From: Bacillota bacterium
GTDB taxonomy: Bacteria; Bacillota; Bacilli; Bacillales; Cytobacillaceae
Assembly: GCA_030705955.1 (NCBI GenBank)
Contig: JAUZPL010000030.1
Location: 1-47,342, forward strand
DNA length: 47,342 nt
Reading direction: 5' to 3'
Shown here piece by piece: positions 17,386-26,104 of this stretch. The position numbers and the translations under genes were made by a program. Positions within the stretch are counted from its first letter, which is position 1, and each line of letters opens with the position of its first letter. The notes beneath the pieces were generated by a model that ran no database searches, had not been told where the DNA came from, and saw only the letters and a program-made list of their open reading frames with translations.

Positions 17386-18948
17386 TTGAATTTAAAAGAG
17401 GAATATATATTTTGGCGAATGGCTCAATTTTTTATTACTGAACTTGGCTATAGAATCATTCAATTATTTGAAGGGCATAAGGAATGCTGGCTTGAGAAGG
17501 TAGAGAATAAAGAAGCCTCCATTATTCGTTTACACCAGTTCAAAATGGACTGGAGCAATATGATGCAAAGGGATATCGAACTAACAGCAGCAAATGGTGA
17601 GAGGATTCGGAGACAGCTTAACCGGAATGAATTGAAAATGATTAATATCCTAATAAGTCCGTTTCCGCCAGTAGATGAGTATGAATATCAGTTGAACCAG
17701 CCTTACTTTTTTCAAGAAAATAATAAGACAATGGTTCATTCAACTTTAATAGCTAGTGGTGAATATGAGAGTGGTTTTAACCGTTTAACAAATTGGATTG
17801 GTACAGATCCTAGCTTTCAAATAAAGGATGAATATTTACAAGATGAGGTTGCTGCGATAAAAGGAATGGTACTAGAAAGTGCAATGAAGAGAGCAAAAAA
17901 GGAAGAAACTCTTCCAAAGAATCCCCCTTTTATTACCTATTCTATACTATTCATTCAGCTTGCTGTTTATATTTGGCTCGAAACACATGGTGGTAGCACT
18001 AATACATCAACACTCATTAAATATGGGGCTAAATTGAATCCGTTAATTTATAGCGGTGAATGGTGGAGATTGATTACACCCGTCTTTCTTCATATAGGTT
18101 TCATTCATTTGGCAATGAATTCAATTAGTTTGTTTTTCCTTGGGATGGTAACGGAAAAAATTTATGGGAAATGGCGTTTTCTTTTTATTTACTTATTTGC
18201 TGGATTTACTGGGCTTATTGCAAGCTTTATATTTAGTATTTATCTATCAGCTGGTGCAAGTGGTGCTATTTTAGGTTGTTTAGGTGCATTGCTGTATTAT
18301 GGATTAGCCTTTCAAAAAAACTATAATATTAAATTGAGATCCAACGTAATTTTCTTATTAGTTATTTTGCTTTCCCTTGCGTCTGGATTTAAAACTGCTG
18401 GTATTGATAATGTAGGACATTTTGGTGGACTAATTGGTGGATTTCTTGCAGCAGGGATTGTCGATTTTCCTAAAAGGAAAAAGCTGCATATTCAATCTCT
18501 TTTTCTATTGATGTCTTTCATAATTGTGCTGGGATCATTATTTTATGGATATAGCACATCAGCAAAATCAAGGAATATAAACTCTTATTTAGTCCTTTCA
18601 GAAGATTATATTCAAAACCATCAATATGATCAGGCATATCAACTATTAAAAAGCGTTGAAAAAAATTCTTTAAAGCCTTCTTCTCAGATTTATTTTGAAT
18701 TATCTTATTCAGAAATAAAATTGGGAAAACTCTCAGATGCTAAAGCCCATTTGTTAAAAACTATTAGGCTTGATTCAACCTTCGATGAAGCGTTTTATAA
18801 TCTTGCGCTCATTTATATCGAGGAAAATGATTATCAAAGTGCAAAAAAATATGCTGTGAAAGCAGTAAAATTAAAACCAAATCAAAAAAATTATGTGAAC
18901 CTTTTAAATGAAATTAATAGGAATGTTCAATCTTCTGTTGGAGGATGA
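17386..18948 (+). CDS. gluP: Rhomboid intramembrane serine protease GluP (YqgP) with TPR tail
   Basis: The start was set at the TTG at 17386 (LNLKEEYIFWRMAQ), just after ggggga, because it aligns with the YqgP N-terminus. The 520 residues include a cytosolic N-terminal domain (1-175) and a membrane core of about seven helices. The core has the catalytic serine in SAGASGAILG and the catalytic histidine in NVGHFGGLIGG. A C-terminal tail has two tetratricopeptide-like repeats (IQNHQYDQAYQLL; YNLALIYIEENDY). YqgP of B. subtilis cleaves membrane substrates such as MgtE with FtsH help. The convergent gene on the minus strand overlaps its 3' end by 35 bp. Confidence 0.93.
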   Translation: MNLKEEYIFWRMAQFFITELGYRIIQLFEGHKECWLEKVENKEASIIRLHQFKMDWSNMMQRDIELTAANGERIRRQLNRNELKMINILISPFPPVDEYEYQLNQPYFFQENNKTMVHSTLIASGEYESGFNRLTNWIGTDPSFQIKDEYLQDEVAAIKGMVLESAMKRAKKEETLPKNPPFITYSILFIQLAVYIWLETHGGSTNTSTLIKYGAKLNPLIYSGEWWRLITPVFLHIGFIHLAMNSISLFFLGMVTEKIYGKWRFLFIYLFAGFTGLIASFIFSIYLSAGASGAILGCLGALLYYGLAFQKNYNIKLRSNVIFLLVILLSLASGFKTAGIDNVGHFGGLIGGFLAAGIVDFPKRKKLHIQSLFLLMSFIIVLGSLFYGYSTSAKSRNINSYLVLSEDYIQNHQYDQAYQLLKSVEKNSLKPSSQIYFELSYSEIKLGKLSDAKAHLLKTIRLDSTFDEAFYNLALIYIEENDYQSAKKYAVKAVKLKPNQKNYVNLLNEINRNVQSSVGG

Positions 18949-19786
18949 TTGGCTCTCCTTTGGTTGTCTCAGTTAAAACGATTATGTGGGACTTATCCTT
19001 TGAAATGAGAATGAGCGGAATGGTGCTGCCGATTGCGTTTTCGATGGTACCATCCGCTTTTTTAATTCCTAAGAAATAATTTTTATATAATCCTTCCCAT
19101 AAAGTTCCAATCAATTTACCTGATTCCTCTTTTGAAAAACCGGGAACAATATTAGATTTAAAATAAAATTCAGTTAACGGATAGATACGATATTTTCCAA
19201 GATTAATGGAGTACGCTTTTATCCCTTTTTCCCAGCTAGATTGCAGAAACTGGCTTGTTTTTTGATTAAGTCTTTCCTCCCATTCCTTTTCAAGACTAGA
19301 TTCAGGTTTTTTAAATGATATTAATGGGGTAAAAGGTGTTTGAATAACATATAGCTTATCAGCTGACATGGTTTGTGCACTATAAATTTTGTTTTCTTGT
19401 TCATGCAGCTCAGCATGATGAAAAGTGATTGCTTGGAAAATGGCGCTTTCCTGACTCGGGATTTTTTTTTCTTGATTTATTGTCCTCGAGTTTTCTATCC
19501 ATTTTCCAAGACCATCAACTAATTTTCCGTTAGAAAATAATAAACCGATATCTTGGCGAAGGTAGGCTTTTCGTTCAAGTGTTGAAGCTATTTTCCATCT
19601 TACTATATATTGGTCTTTTTGAGGCTGTTCTACTAAATTTAGGGATGTATTCGCTGTTTGAAAGGAAACGTTAGGATCAATGGGAAAATAGATGATACTC
19701 TCTTGAACCTTATCACCATTTAAATTTAAAATAACAATCATGAAAATAAAAAAAATAATAATTGAATGAATGAGATTTTTCTTCAT
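18914..19786 (-). CDS. Uncharacterised membrane-anchored extracytoplasmic protein
   Basis: The 290-residue protein has an N-terminal signal anchor (residues 4-23) and a long hydrophilic external part with no cysteines in the first half. I do not recognise a family. It has segments such as TLWEGLYKNYFLGIKKADG and SHIIVLTETTKGEPIIL. Its 3' end overlaps gluP by 35 bp in convergent orientation, so mutual antisense RNA is likely at the ends. The RBS aaggtg precedes the ATG by a normal distance. Confidence 0.6.
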   Translation of the reverse strand: MKKNLIHSIIIFFIFMIVILNLNGDKVQESIIYFPIDPNVSFQTANTSLNLVEQPQKDQYIVRWKIASTLERKAYLRQDIGLLFSNGKLVDGLGKWIENSRTINQEKKIPSQESAIFQAITFHHAELHEQENKIYSAQTMSADKLYVIQTPFTPLISFKKPESSLEKEWEERLNQKTSQFLQSSWEKGIKAYSINLGKYRIYPLTEFYFKSNIVPGFSKEESGKLIGTLWEGLYKNYFLGIKKADGTIENAIGSTIPLILISKDKSHIIVLTETTKGEPIILQQKIEHSY

Positions 19787-19978
19787 ATCTAAACACCTTT
19801 CCTACCCTTTAACAAAAATGCTAGGTTGTCCAATAGTAAATATGTATGGAATATAAAGGAGATTAATGCTAGGAAAAAGTGAAATTTTGAAATTAAGAAT
19901 AATAGAATGAACTTGAGACAATTAGATGATTAGCTTATTATTAAAGAAGTAGTCTTATTCCCAATAAGGAGTATGTGC

Positions 19979-20188
19979 ATGAAAACAGTTTATGAAATTC
20001 AACAATTTCTTAAGCAATTTGGTACCATCATTTATATAGGTAATCGAGTAGCAGATCTTGAGCTTATGGAAGCAGAACTTAAAGAACTATATCATTCCCA
20101 ATTAATTGAAACAAGAGATTACCAAACAGCTATATTAATTTTAAGACAAGAAATTCAAATTCAAAAAGAAAAAACAAATAATAAGTAA
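19979..20188 (+). CDS. yqgQ: YqgQ-family small cytosolic protein (DUF910)
   Basis: The ATG at 19979 is chosen because it lies seven bases after aaggag, whereas the in-frame ATG at 19973 is too close. The 69-residue protein has the compact three-helix pattern of YqgQ: VYEIQQFLKQFGTIIYIGNR, then ELMEAELKELY, then a long basic C-terminal helix. It precedes glcK by 16 bp, as in B. subtilis. It is proposed to bind single-stranded nucleic acid, but the role is unproven. Confidence 0.85.
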   Translation: MKTVYEIQQFLKQFGTIIYIGNRVADLELMEAELKELYHSQLIETRDYQTAILILRQEIQIQKEKTNNK

Positions 20189-20204
20189 AGATGGTGAAAT
20201 AGAA

Positions 20205-21176
20205 ATGCAGGATAAATGGATTGTAGGAGTAGATTTGGGAGGAACAACCACAAAGTTGGCATTTATTAATTTGGATGGAGAAATACTTTATAAATGGGAA
20301 ATACCAACGGATCATTCAAATGAGGGAGAGAATATCACCCTTAATATCTCAAACGCTATCAATCAAAAACTTACTGAAATAGGGAAGGACAAAGAGAATT
20401 TACTTGGAATAGGAATGGGAGCCCCGGGTCCAGTTCATTATGAAACAGGTGTTATTTTAAATGCAGTAAATCTAGGATGGAAGGACAATTTTCCTTTACG
20501 CGATATGCTGGAAGCGGCAACATCTTTACCAGCATTTATTGAAAACGATGCCAACTGTGCTGCATTAGGTGAAATGTGGAAGGGTGCTGGGAATGGCGCA
20601 AAGGACCTAGTTTGCGTCACTCTTGGTACAGGTGTTGGTGGTGGAGTCATTGCAAATGGTGATATTGTACAAGGTGTTAACGGTGCCGGTGGTGAAATTG
20701 GGCATATAACAGCACTCCCTGCCCGCGGTGCATTATGTAATTGTGGGAAAGAAGGCTGTCTGGAGACAATTGCATCGGCAACTGGCATTGTTAGACTTGC
20801 CAATGAAGCATTGGGTATTCATGAAGCTGAAAGCAAATTAAGTGAAGTAAAGAATAGAAATGGAGCAATCACAGCAAAAGATGTAATTGACAGTGCTCGA
20901 AATGGAGATAAGCTAGCACTTAAAATTATTGACGAAGTTTCCTACTATTTAGGCTTTGTTTTAGCTGGAATAGCGAATACACTTAACCCAGAAAAAATAG
21001 TTCTAGGTGGCGGAGTTTCAAAAGCTGGCCAAGTCCTGTTAGATCCGGTAAAAGAGAAATTTACTCAATTTGCTTTTACACCTGTAAAAAAATCAACTGA
21101 AATCACCATTGCCACATTAGGGAATGATGCGGGAGTAATTGGTGCTGCTTGGTTAGTGAAAAAAAATGTAAAATAA
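20205..21176 (+). CDS. glcK: Glucokinase, ROK family
   Basis: The enzyme phosphorylates glucose with ATP to glucose 6-phosphate in the cytosol. The 323 residues show the N-terminal phosphate motif VGVDLGGTTTKLAF, ENDANCAALGE with the catalytic Asp, and LGTGVGGGVI. The ROK zinc site HITALPARGALCNCGKEGCLE supplies His and three Cys. Length equals B. subtilis GlcK (321). It probably shares a transcript with yqgQ. The hairpin with T-run at 21192-21214 ends the unit. Confidence 0.95.
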   Translation: MQDKWIVGVDLGGTTTKLAFINLDGEILYKWEIPTDHSNEGENITLNISNAINQKLTEIGKDKENLLGIGMGAPGPVHYETGVILNAVNLGWKDNFPLRDMLEAATSLPAFIENDANCAALGEMWKGAGNGAKDLVCVTLGTGVGGGVIANGDIVQGVNGAGGEIGHITALPARGALCNCGKEGCLETIASATGIVRLANEALGIHEAESKLSEVKNRNGAITAKDVIDSARNGDKLALKIIDEVSYYLGFVLAGIANTLNPEKIVLGGGVSKAGQVLLDPVKEKFTQFAFTPVKKSTEITIATLGNDAGVIGAAWLVKKNVK

Positions 21177-21191
21177 TTTTATAAATGAAAT

Positions 21192-21214
21192 GGCCCATAT
21201 CATGCGGGCTTTTT
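21192..21214 (+). terminator. glcK terminator
   Basis: The arms gccc and gggc, with neighbouring partial pairing, enclose atatcatgc and end in a T-run. Because it sits upstream, it argues against the long upstream extension of the next gene. Confidence 0.6.
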
Positions 21215-21279
21215 CTTTTGGAGAAAATCATCTTTTCCCTTTTTTATCATATGTATTTTATGACAAGGAGGGGGATCAC

Positions 21280-22164
21280 TTGAGGTCTTCAAACATGAAT
21301 GATATGTACGATTCCAAGTGGCTTGAGAGGGCAATTGCGAATTTACAAAATCTATTTCCATTTATTACAGTTAACTCGATAGGATCAAGTATTTTGGGAA
21401 AGCCCATTCATGAAATAAAGGTAGGTCAAGGTTCTAGAAAAATTCATATGAATGCCTCTTTCCATGCAAATGAATGGATAACAACCGTGACCCTCATGAA
21501 TCATTTGTATAAATATTTGTATTCTCTTTCAACTGGAACATTGATACGGGAATTAAATCCTCATTCTATTTATAAAAATACAGAATTATCTATAGTGCCA
21601 ATGGTCAATCCAGATGGTGTTGATTTGTTTTTTCATGGGCCGCCAATTGAACTCGCGGATGAGTTTTTTAACATGAATATTGACAAAACGGATTATATTC
21701 ATTGGAAGGCAAATATTCGAGGTATTGATTTAAATAAACAATTCCCTGCAAATTGGAATATATTAAAAAACAATGTCCCAAAATTTCCAGGTCCTAGAGA
21801 CTATCCGGGCAGCTCACCTTTAACAGAGCCGGAGTCAATGGCCATGGCGGATTTAGCAAGAAATTGCTCTTTTGATTTTTTATTTGCTTTTCATACCCAG
21901 GGGGAAGAATTTTATTGGGGATATGAAGGTTTTGAGCCACAAGAATCAGTAGAAATGGCAAAAAGATTAGAAATGGCCAGTGGATATAGGGCTGTCCAAT
22001 ATGTCGATAGTCATGGTGGCTTCAAGGATTGGTTTATACAAGAGTTTAAGCGTCCAGCCTTTACTATTGAGTTAGGAAGAGGAATTAATCCTTTGCCTAT
22101 GTCCCAGTTTAATGAAATACTAATAAAATCTGAAGGTATCTTTTTTACAGCATTAACCTTTTAA
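21280..22164 (+). CDS. yqgT: M14-family gamma-D-glutamyl-L-diamino acid endopeptidase (YqgT-like), catalytic domain only
   Basis: The start was set at the TTG at 21280, seven bases after aaggaggggg; an upstream in-frame ATG would run through the glcK terminator. The 294 residues form a carboxypeptidase-A-type zinc peptidase. The ligands His62 and Glu65 are in SFHANEW, the third ligand His205 is in FAFHTQGEE, and the catalytic Glu264 is in FTIELGRG. Relatives cut the D-Glu-mDAP bond of peptidoglycan peptides. There is no signal peptide and no LysM domain, so it should act on cytosolic muropeptides. Confidence 0.85.
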   Translation: MRSSNMNDMYDSKWLERAIANLQNLFPFITVNSIGSSILGKPIHEIKVGQGSRKIHMNASFHANEWITTVTLMNHLYKYLYSLSTGTLIRELNPHSIYKNTELSIVPMVNPDGVDLFFHGPPIELADEFFNMNIDKTDYIHWKANIRGIDLNKQFPANWNILKNNVPKFPGPRDYPGSSPLTEPESMAMADLARNCSFDFLFAFHTQGEEFYWGYEGFEPQESVEMAKRLEMASGYRAVQYVDSHGGFKDWFIQEFKRPAFTIELGRGINPLPMSQFNEILIKSEGIFFTALTF

Positions 22165-22250
22165 AAAAATATATTTATATCCTGATGAATATGTTGGTAT
22201 AATCTTTAAAATAAGATACTGATAATAGAGTTTCAAGGAGAGAATGAAAC

Positions 22251-23387
22251 ATGGATCAAGAGGCAGAGACAAAATGGAATAAGGGAAAATTAGTGTTATT
22301 TATTTTTTGTACGGCTATTTCACTATGCCTGGTTAGCTCTTGTTCAGCCGTACAAAATTACTCTGCTTCAATCAAGCATGTACATTTACAAAAAAAGAAG
22401 GCCGTAAACAAATGGAAACTGCCAATGTCAATTCCAGAAGGGGAATTTTTTGAAGCGAGTGGATGGCTTACAAGCAATCAAATTCTTTTTATAACCAATA
22501 AGGAACAAACATCAAACTTATATAGCTATGACCTTATAACAGGAAAGAACATACTGCTTTTTCATAGCAATGCTCCAATTGTGACGGTGGATGTGAGTCC
22601 AGAAAAGAAATATATTTTAATTCATTCTTCACCATCTACTGACAAAGGTGATGTTACAATCATTGATCAAAAAGGGTCTAAAGTATGGAATCTTTCCATT
22701 CCCTCCTTTGAACTAGATTTTGAATGGAATCCGTATAATGAGTCACAAATGGTAGTAACAAAATTTAATGAGGATTGGACATTTCAGGTTTATCAGCTGG
22801 ATATTGCAAAAAAAGGTTTTGAGCCATTGTTGGTGCCGCAGCCATTTATTGAGTGGATGAGCCGTAACACTATCGCATATTTAAATTTGGATCAAAACCA
22901 TCAATCATTATTTGGGCCCTTAATCAAAAGTCATTTATCCCCTCTAGATGGACAGATGATTTTCCAAAAGGTTTATCAATTTTCCGCTTTTAAAAATTTA
23001 TTAATGACCATAACTGTTAATGATCAAGATAAAACAAAAGCGATTTATTCATTTTTTGATTCAAAATTAAATTCTGTGATGAGCTTTTCTATCCCGCAGC
23101 TCACCAAATATTCTGATTGGCTAGTCCCTTTTTACGATTTCAATACTGCTAAGAATCAGTTTATTACCTTCCGTCCCTTACGGAGTACTTCCTTTGATAG
23201 CTATACTGAAGGTTTTCAATTAGTTTCATATGGAATGAAAAGCGGGAAAAGTGAAATCCTTTTTAAAGACCTTGAGAATAGTCCAATTATCAGTTCTCCA
23301 TCGGGAAATGCTTGCTTATATGGGAACCGTCTTGAAAAAATAATTGATTTTAAAAATAAGAAAATATTTAGTCTTCTAAAGGAATGA
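22251..23387 (+). CDS. yqgU: YqgU-like putative lipoprotein
   Basis: The 378-residue protein has a basic N-terminus, a hydrophobic segment (about 14-28) and a lipobox ending LVSSC at residue 31, so it should be a membrane-anchored lipoprotein on the outer face. The mature part contains repeated beta-type blocks (ASGWLTSNQILFITN, VTVDVSPEKKYILIH, DFEWNPYNESQMVV). These are reminiscent of WD40/TolB-like beta propellers. Position after yqgT matches yqgU. The role is unknown. Confidence 0.75.
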   Translation: MDQEAETKWNKGKLVLFIFCTAISLCLVSSCSAVQNYSASIKHVHLQKKKAVNKWKLPMSIPEGEFFEASGWLTSNQILFITNKEQTSNLYSYDLITGKNILLFHSNAPIVTVDVSPEKKYILIHSSPSTDKGDVTIIDQKGSKVWNLSIPSFELDFEWNPYNESQMVVTKFNEDWTFQVYQLDIAKKGFEPLLVPQPFIEWMSRNTIAYLNLDQNHQSLFGPLIKSHLSPLDGQMIFQKVYQFSAFKNLLMTITVNDQDKTKAIYSFFDSKLNSVMSFSIPQLTKYSDWLVPFYDFNTAKNQFITFRPLRSTSFDSYTEGFQLVSYGMKSGKSEILFKDLENSPIISSPSGNACLYGNRLEKIIDFKNKKIFSLLKE

Positions 23388-23404
23388 GCTCATTCCTTTT
23401 TTCT
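23378..23404 (+). terminator. yqgU terminator overlapping the stop codon
   Basis: The palindrome aaaggaatgagctcattccttt is followed by T-rich sequence. The yqgU stop lies within the left arm. Confidence 0.7.
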
Positions 23405-23461
23405 TTTTATTCTAATATGCTAAAATCACAATGTAAGAAAATGAAAATGAAGGTGAAAAAT

Positions 23462-23779
23462 ATGGCGATAGTGGACGTAACAGTAATCCCGATTGGAACA
23501 GAAACTCCAAGCGTAAGTAAATATGTAGCAAGTCTTCAAAAGATTTTAAGAACATATGAACAAGAAGGGAAGATTCGTTTTCAATTAACACCGATGAATA
23601 CCATAATTGAAGGAGAATTACCTGTCCTTTTTGAAGTAATCCAAGCAATTCACGAGGCACCATTTAAAGAGGGAATAAAGCGAGTAGCAACAACTATTCG
23701 GATTGATGACCGAAGAGATGTTGAAAATAGAAAAATGGAAGAGAAAGTAAATAAGGTTTTAAAGCTTTTGGAGGAATAA
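23462..23779 (+). CDS. yqgV: MTH1187/YqgV-family thiamine-binding-type protein
   Basis: The ATG at 23462 follows aaggtg at normal distance; an upstream in-frame start would overlap yqgU and encode a non-homologous head. The 105-residue protein shows VDVTVIPIGTETPSVSKYV, then GEGKLPVLF-like GELPVLFEVIQAIHEA and RVATTIRIDDRRD, typical of the MTH1187 fold. Some members bind thiamine pyrimidine analogues; the cellular role is uncertain. Confidence 0.88.
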   Translation: MAIVDVTVIPIGTETPSVSKYVASLQKILRTYEQEGKIRFQLTPMNTIIEGELPVLFEVIQAIHEAPFKEGIKRVATTIRIDDRRDVENRKMEEKVNKVLKLLEE

Positions 23780-23812
23780 AAAAGACTGCCTAAGCAGTCT
23801 TTTTTATTAATG
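23780..23812. terminator. Bidirectional terminator between yqgV and yqgW
   Basis: The stem aaagactgc / gcagtcttt is flanked by A and T runs and sits between convergent stop codons. Confidence 0.88.
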
Positions 23813-23983
23813 TGTTCCTGTAGGAATACCATGATAGATGGCGGTCATAACGACAAACCAACCAAAAACAAAAAATGCAGCTGTTCCCCAGAATGCAGCT
23901 AAGAAATTCTTTTCTTTAAGTGAGCGAAATGCTCCAATAGCAGCAAGAATTGTAATAGCAGCAAAAATAATAACTAATCCCAT
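23807..23983 (-). CDS. yqgW: YqgW-like small membrane protein (DUF2759)
   Basis: The start was set at the ATG at 23983, nine bases after aaggggga. The 58-residue protein has two hydrophobic helices (about 2-16 and 28-48) joined by a basic loop (FRSLKEKNF). This matches the DUF2759 pattern and the expected position between yqgV and yqgX. Function unknown. Confidence 0.7.
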   Translation of the reverse strand: MGLVIIFAAITILAAIGAFRSLKEKNFLAAFWGTAAFFVFGWFVVMTAIYHGIPTGTH

Positions 23984-24179
23984 GAATAGTGATCCCCCTT
24001 TATACATAAGCAATAGGCTTTACGCCTAATTTACAAACGAAGATTATGTAAGTATAGTGTATATATTCGTTATTTATTTTATATTTTTTTTTAGTGTTTG
24101 TCGAGGTCCAAAAAGATATGCTTTTGACAAATTTATGATATATATAGTTATTATAAAATTTTTTACGGAGGTGAAAGGG

Positions 24180-24815
24180 ATGAAGTGGTCACAAATCCCT
24201 TTAGGAATCATGCAAACAAACTGTTATATAGTTGAAAATGGAAAAGGGGACTGTATTATTTTTGATCCGGGTAGTGAGGGGAAGCGGATGATACGCTGGC
24301 TGATCAAAAAGGAACTAACTCCTTGTGCTATTTTCTTAACACATGCTCATTTTGATCATATTGGTGCAGTGGATGAAATCAGGGACCATTATCAAATACC
24401 TGTTTATCTTCATGAAAATGAAGAAAATTGGCTTTCTGATCCAGCATATAATGGGTCCAAGTTTTTTACATCAAAAAATCCAATGACGGTTAATCCCCCT
24501 GATATCCTTTTATCAAAAGAAATGGAACAAAATGTGGGTGATTTTACTTTCTCCATACTTGAAACACCAGGGCATTCACCGGGAAGTGTTTCATACTACT
24601 TTGTAAATGAGGGCTTTATCATTTCTGGAGATGTCCTATTTAAAGGGAGTATTGGACGCACTGACCTTAAAAAAGGAAATCAGGCTGAACTGATGAGAAG
24701 CATTCACGACAAGCTATTAACTTTGCCAGAAGAGACATTAGTCCTACCTGGGCATGGACCAACAACAACAATTATCGAGGAAATGGACTCAAATCCTTTT
24801 CTAAATGGATTCTAA
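24180..24815 (+). CDS. yqgX: YqgX-like metallo-beta-lactamase-fold hydrolase (glyoxalase II type)
   Basis: The ATG at 24180 follows ggaggtgaaaggg; the longer upstream frame has no family match. The 211 residues contain LTHAHFDHIG (the HxHxDH metal motif), PGHSPGS, SGDVLF and LPGHGPTT, a full dinuclear zinc site. The family hydrolyses thioesters such as S-lactoyl conjugates, here presumably bacillithiol adducts (inference). It ends in a strong terminator. Confidence 0.9.
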   Translation: MKWSQIPLGIMQTNCYIVENGKGDCIIFDPGSEGKRMIRWLIKKELTPCAIFLTHAHFDHIGAVDEIRDHYQIPVYLHENEENWLSDPAYNGSKFFTSKNPMTVNPPDILLSKEMEQNVGDFTFSILETPGHSPGSVSYYFVNEGFIISGDVLFKGSIGRTDLKKGNQAELMRSIHDKLLTLPEETLVLPGHGPTTTIIEEMDSNPFLNGF

Positions 24816-24817
24816 TA

Positions 24818-24851
24818 TAGAAAACCCTTCTCAAATGAGAAGGGTTTTCTA
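24818..24851 (+). terminator. yqgX terminator
   Basis: The 14-bp perfect stem gaaaacccttctca / tgagaagggttttc with a two-base loop lies immediately after the yqgX stop. Confidence 0.88.
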
Positions 24852-24906
24852 GGGGATGTTCTATTCATATAATGGGAGGGGATATAGTTAAGCTACTACT
24901 ATATAG

Positions 24907-24940
24907 TATAATAACATTAACACTATGTCAATGGTGTTAA
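24907..24940 (+). promoter_or_regulatory. Promoter -10 with overlapping inverted repeat before the MidA-like gene
   Basis: A perfect tataat hexamer lies at 24907-24912. Just after it, ttaacac (24917-24923) and gtgttaa (24934-24940) form an inverted repeat where a repressor would block transcription. The 10-mer ttaacactat also occurs upstream of the SufR-like gene. Confidence 0.5.
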
Positions 24941-24960
24941 ATTAAAAAAAGGAGAAAAAA

Positions 24961-26049
24961 ATGATTCATTTTTTAAAGAGCCTCATTTCTAATTCCCCGA
25001 ACAAATTAATTACATATGCAGAATATATGGGTGCAGTACTTTATGATCCAGAGCATGGTTATTATATGAAGGATAAACAGAAAATTGGTCCTGCAGGTGA
25101 TTTTATCACCACAAGCAATGTTTCTGATATTTTTGGAAGAGCAATTGCACGTTGGATTGCAGAGTTTTATAAAAAAAATAATATTACTCCATTTTTTTGT
25201 GAAGTTGGTGCTGGAAATGGGCGGTTTGCAAAAGCATTTTTAGAGGAATGGGATGAAAAAGTAAAGACACCTTTAACTTATATGATTGTGGAATCTAGCC
25301 CTTATCATCGTAAACTTCAAAATGAACTCCTTAAGCCAAGGTTTTCACCTATTCAGGTAGAAACGATTGAAGAAGTACAAAACTTTGAGGGAGTCATTTT
25401 TTCCAATGAATTATTTGATGCACTACCAATACATGTAATTGAAAAGGAAAATGGCCTAATTTATGAGGTAATGGTGGGGATAAAAGGCGATAAATTGTTT
25501 GAAGAAAAGGTAATACTGTCTAATGAAGATATCCAAAGGTTTTTAAAGGAAAATGAGATTGAATTAAGGGAAAAACAACGGATGGAAATTCCACTTGAAA
25601 TGGGAAATATGCTCACAAAAATATCTTCTGCATTATTAAAAGGACTTGTTGTAACAGTTGACTATGGATATTCTTTAGAGGAATGGATGGAGCCGTCTCG
25701 TATAAGAGGAAGTCTAAGGGGTTATTACAGACATCAAATGGTGGATAATGTGTTAGAGTATCCTGGTGAAATGGATATTACTTCACATATTCATTTTGAC
25801 TCGTTCCTTAAAAGCGGGGAACAATTACAATTAAAGAATGGCATGAAGTTTAGGCAGGATGAGTTTTTATTGAATACGGGGATATTAAAAGAATTAAAGG
25901 ACCATTACGATCCAAACCCTTTTTCGGAAATTAGCAAGCGTAATCGTGCCATCAGGAGCTTAATTATGCCATCGGGAATGAGTTCTTTTTTTCACGTTCT
26001 TATACAGCAAAAAAAATTAGAAATAAAATCACATGATTTATTCGAATAG
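24961..26049 (+). CDS. MidA/NDUFAF7-type SAM-dependent methyltransferase
   Basis: The 362-residue class I methyltransferase has the N-terminal MidA signature (YAEYMGAVLYDPEHGYYM, then KIGPAGDFITTSNVSDIFGR). It also has the SAM motif CEVGAGNGRFAKAF near residue 80, FSNELFDALPIHV near 145 and a later GLVVTVDYGY and RGSLRGYYRHQ. The eukaryotic member NDUFAF7 methylates an arginine of complex I; the bacterial substrate is unknown. The RBS aaaggag precedes the ATG. The regulator gene at 26431-27135 is close by and shares an upstream 10-mer. Confidence 0.88.
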   Translation: MIHFLKSLISNSPNKLITYAEYMGAVLYDPEHGYYMKDKQKIGPAGDFITTSNVSDIFGRAIARWIAEFYKKNNITPFFCEVGAGNGRFAKAFLEEWDEKVKTPLTYMIVESSPYHRKLQNELLKPRFSPIQVETIEEVQNFEGVIFSNELFDALPIHVIEKENGLIYEVMVGIKGDKLFEEKVILSNEDIQRFLKENEIELREKQRMEIPLEMGNMLTKISSALLKGLVVTVDYGYSLEEWMEPSRIRGSLRGYYRHQMVDNVLEYPGEMDITSHIHFDSFLKSGEQLQLKNGMKFRQDEFLLNTGILKELKDHYDPNPFSEISKRNRAIRSLIMPSGMSSFFHVLIQQKKLEIKSHDLFE

Positions 26050-26054
26050 AATAG

Positions 26055-26090
26055 GGAAACGCCGGAAAAGGATTTCCGGCGTTGTTTGGA
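26055..26090. terminator. Terminator between convergent genes
   Basis: The GC-rich stem aacgccggaaa / tttccggcgtt with a four-base loop lies between the methyltransferase gene and the yqgY-like gene. Confidence 0.75.
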
Positions 26091-26104
26091 TCGAATACAA
26101 TTTG

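Noticed and set aside
21190-21279. Upstream extension of the yqgT-like gene to an ATG at 21190
   Set aside because: The extension would translate the glcK terminator hairpin, and a much better ribosome site precedes the TTG at 21280.
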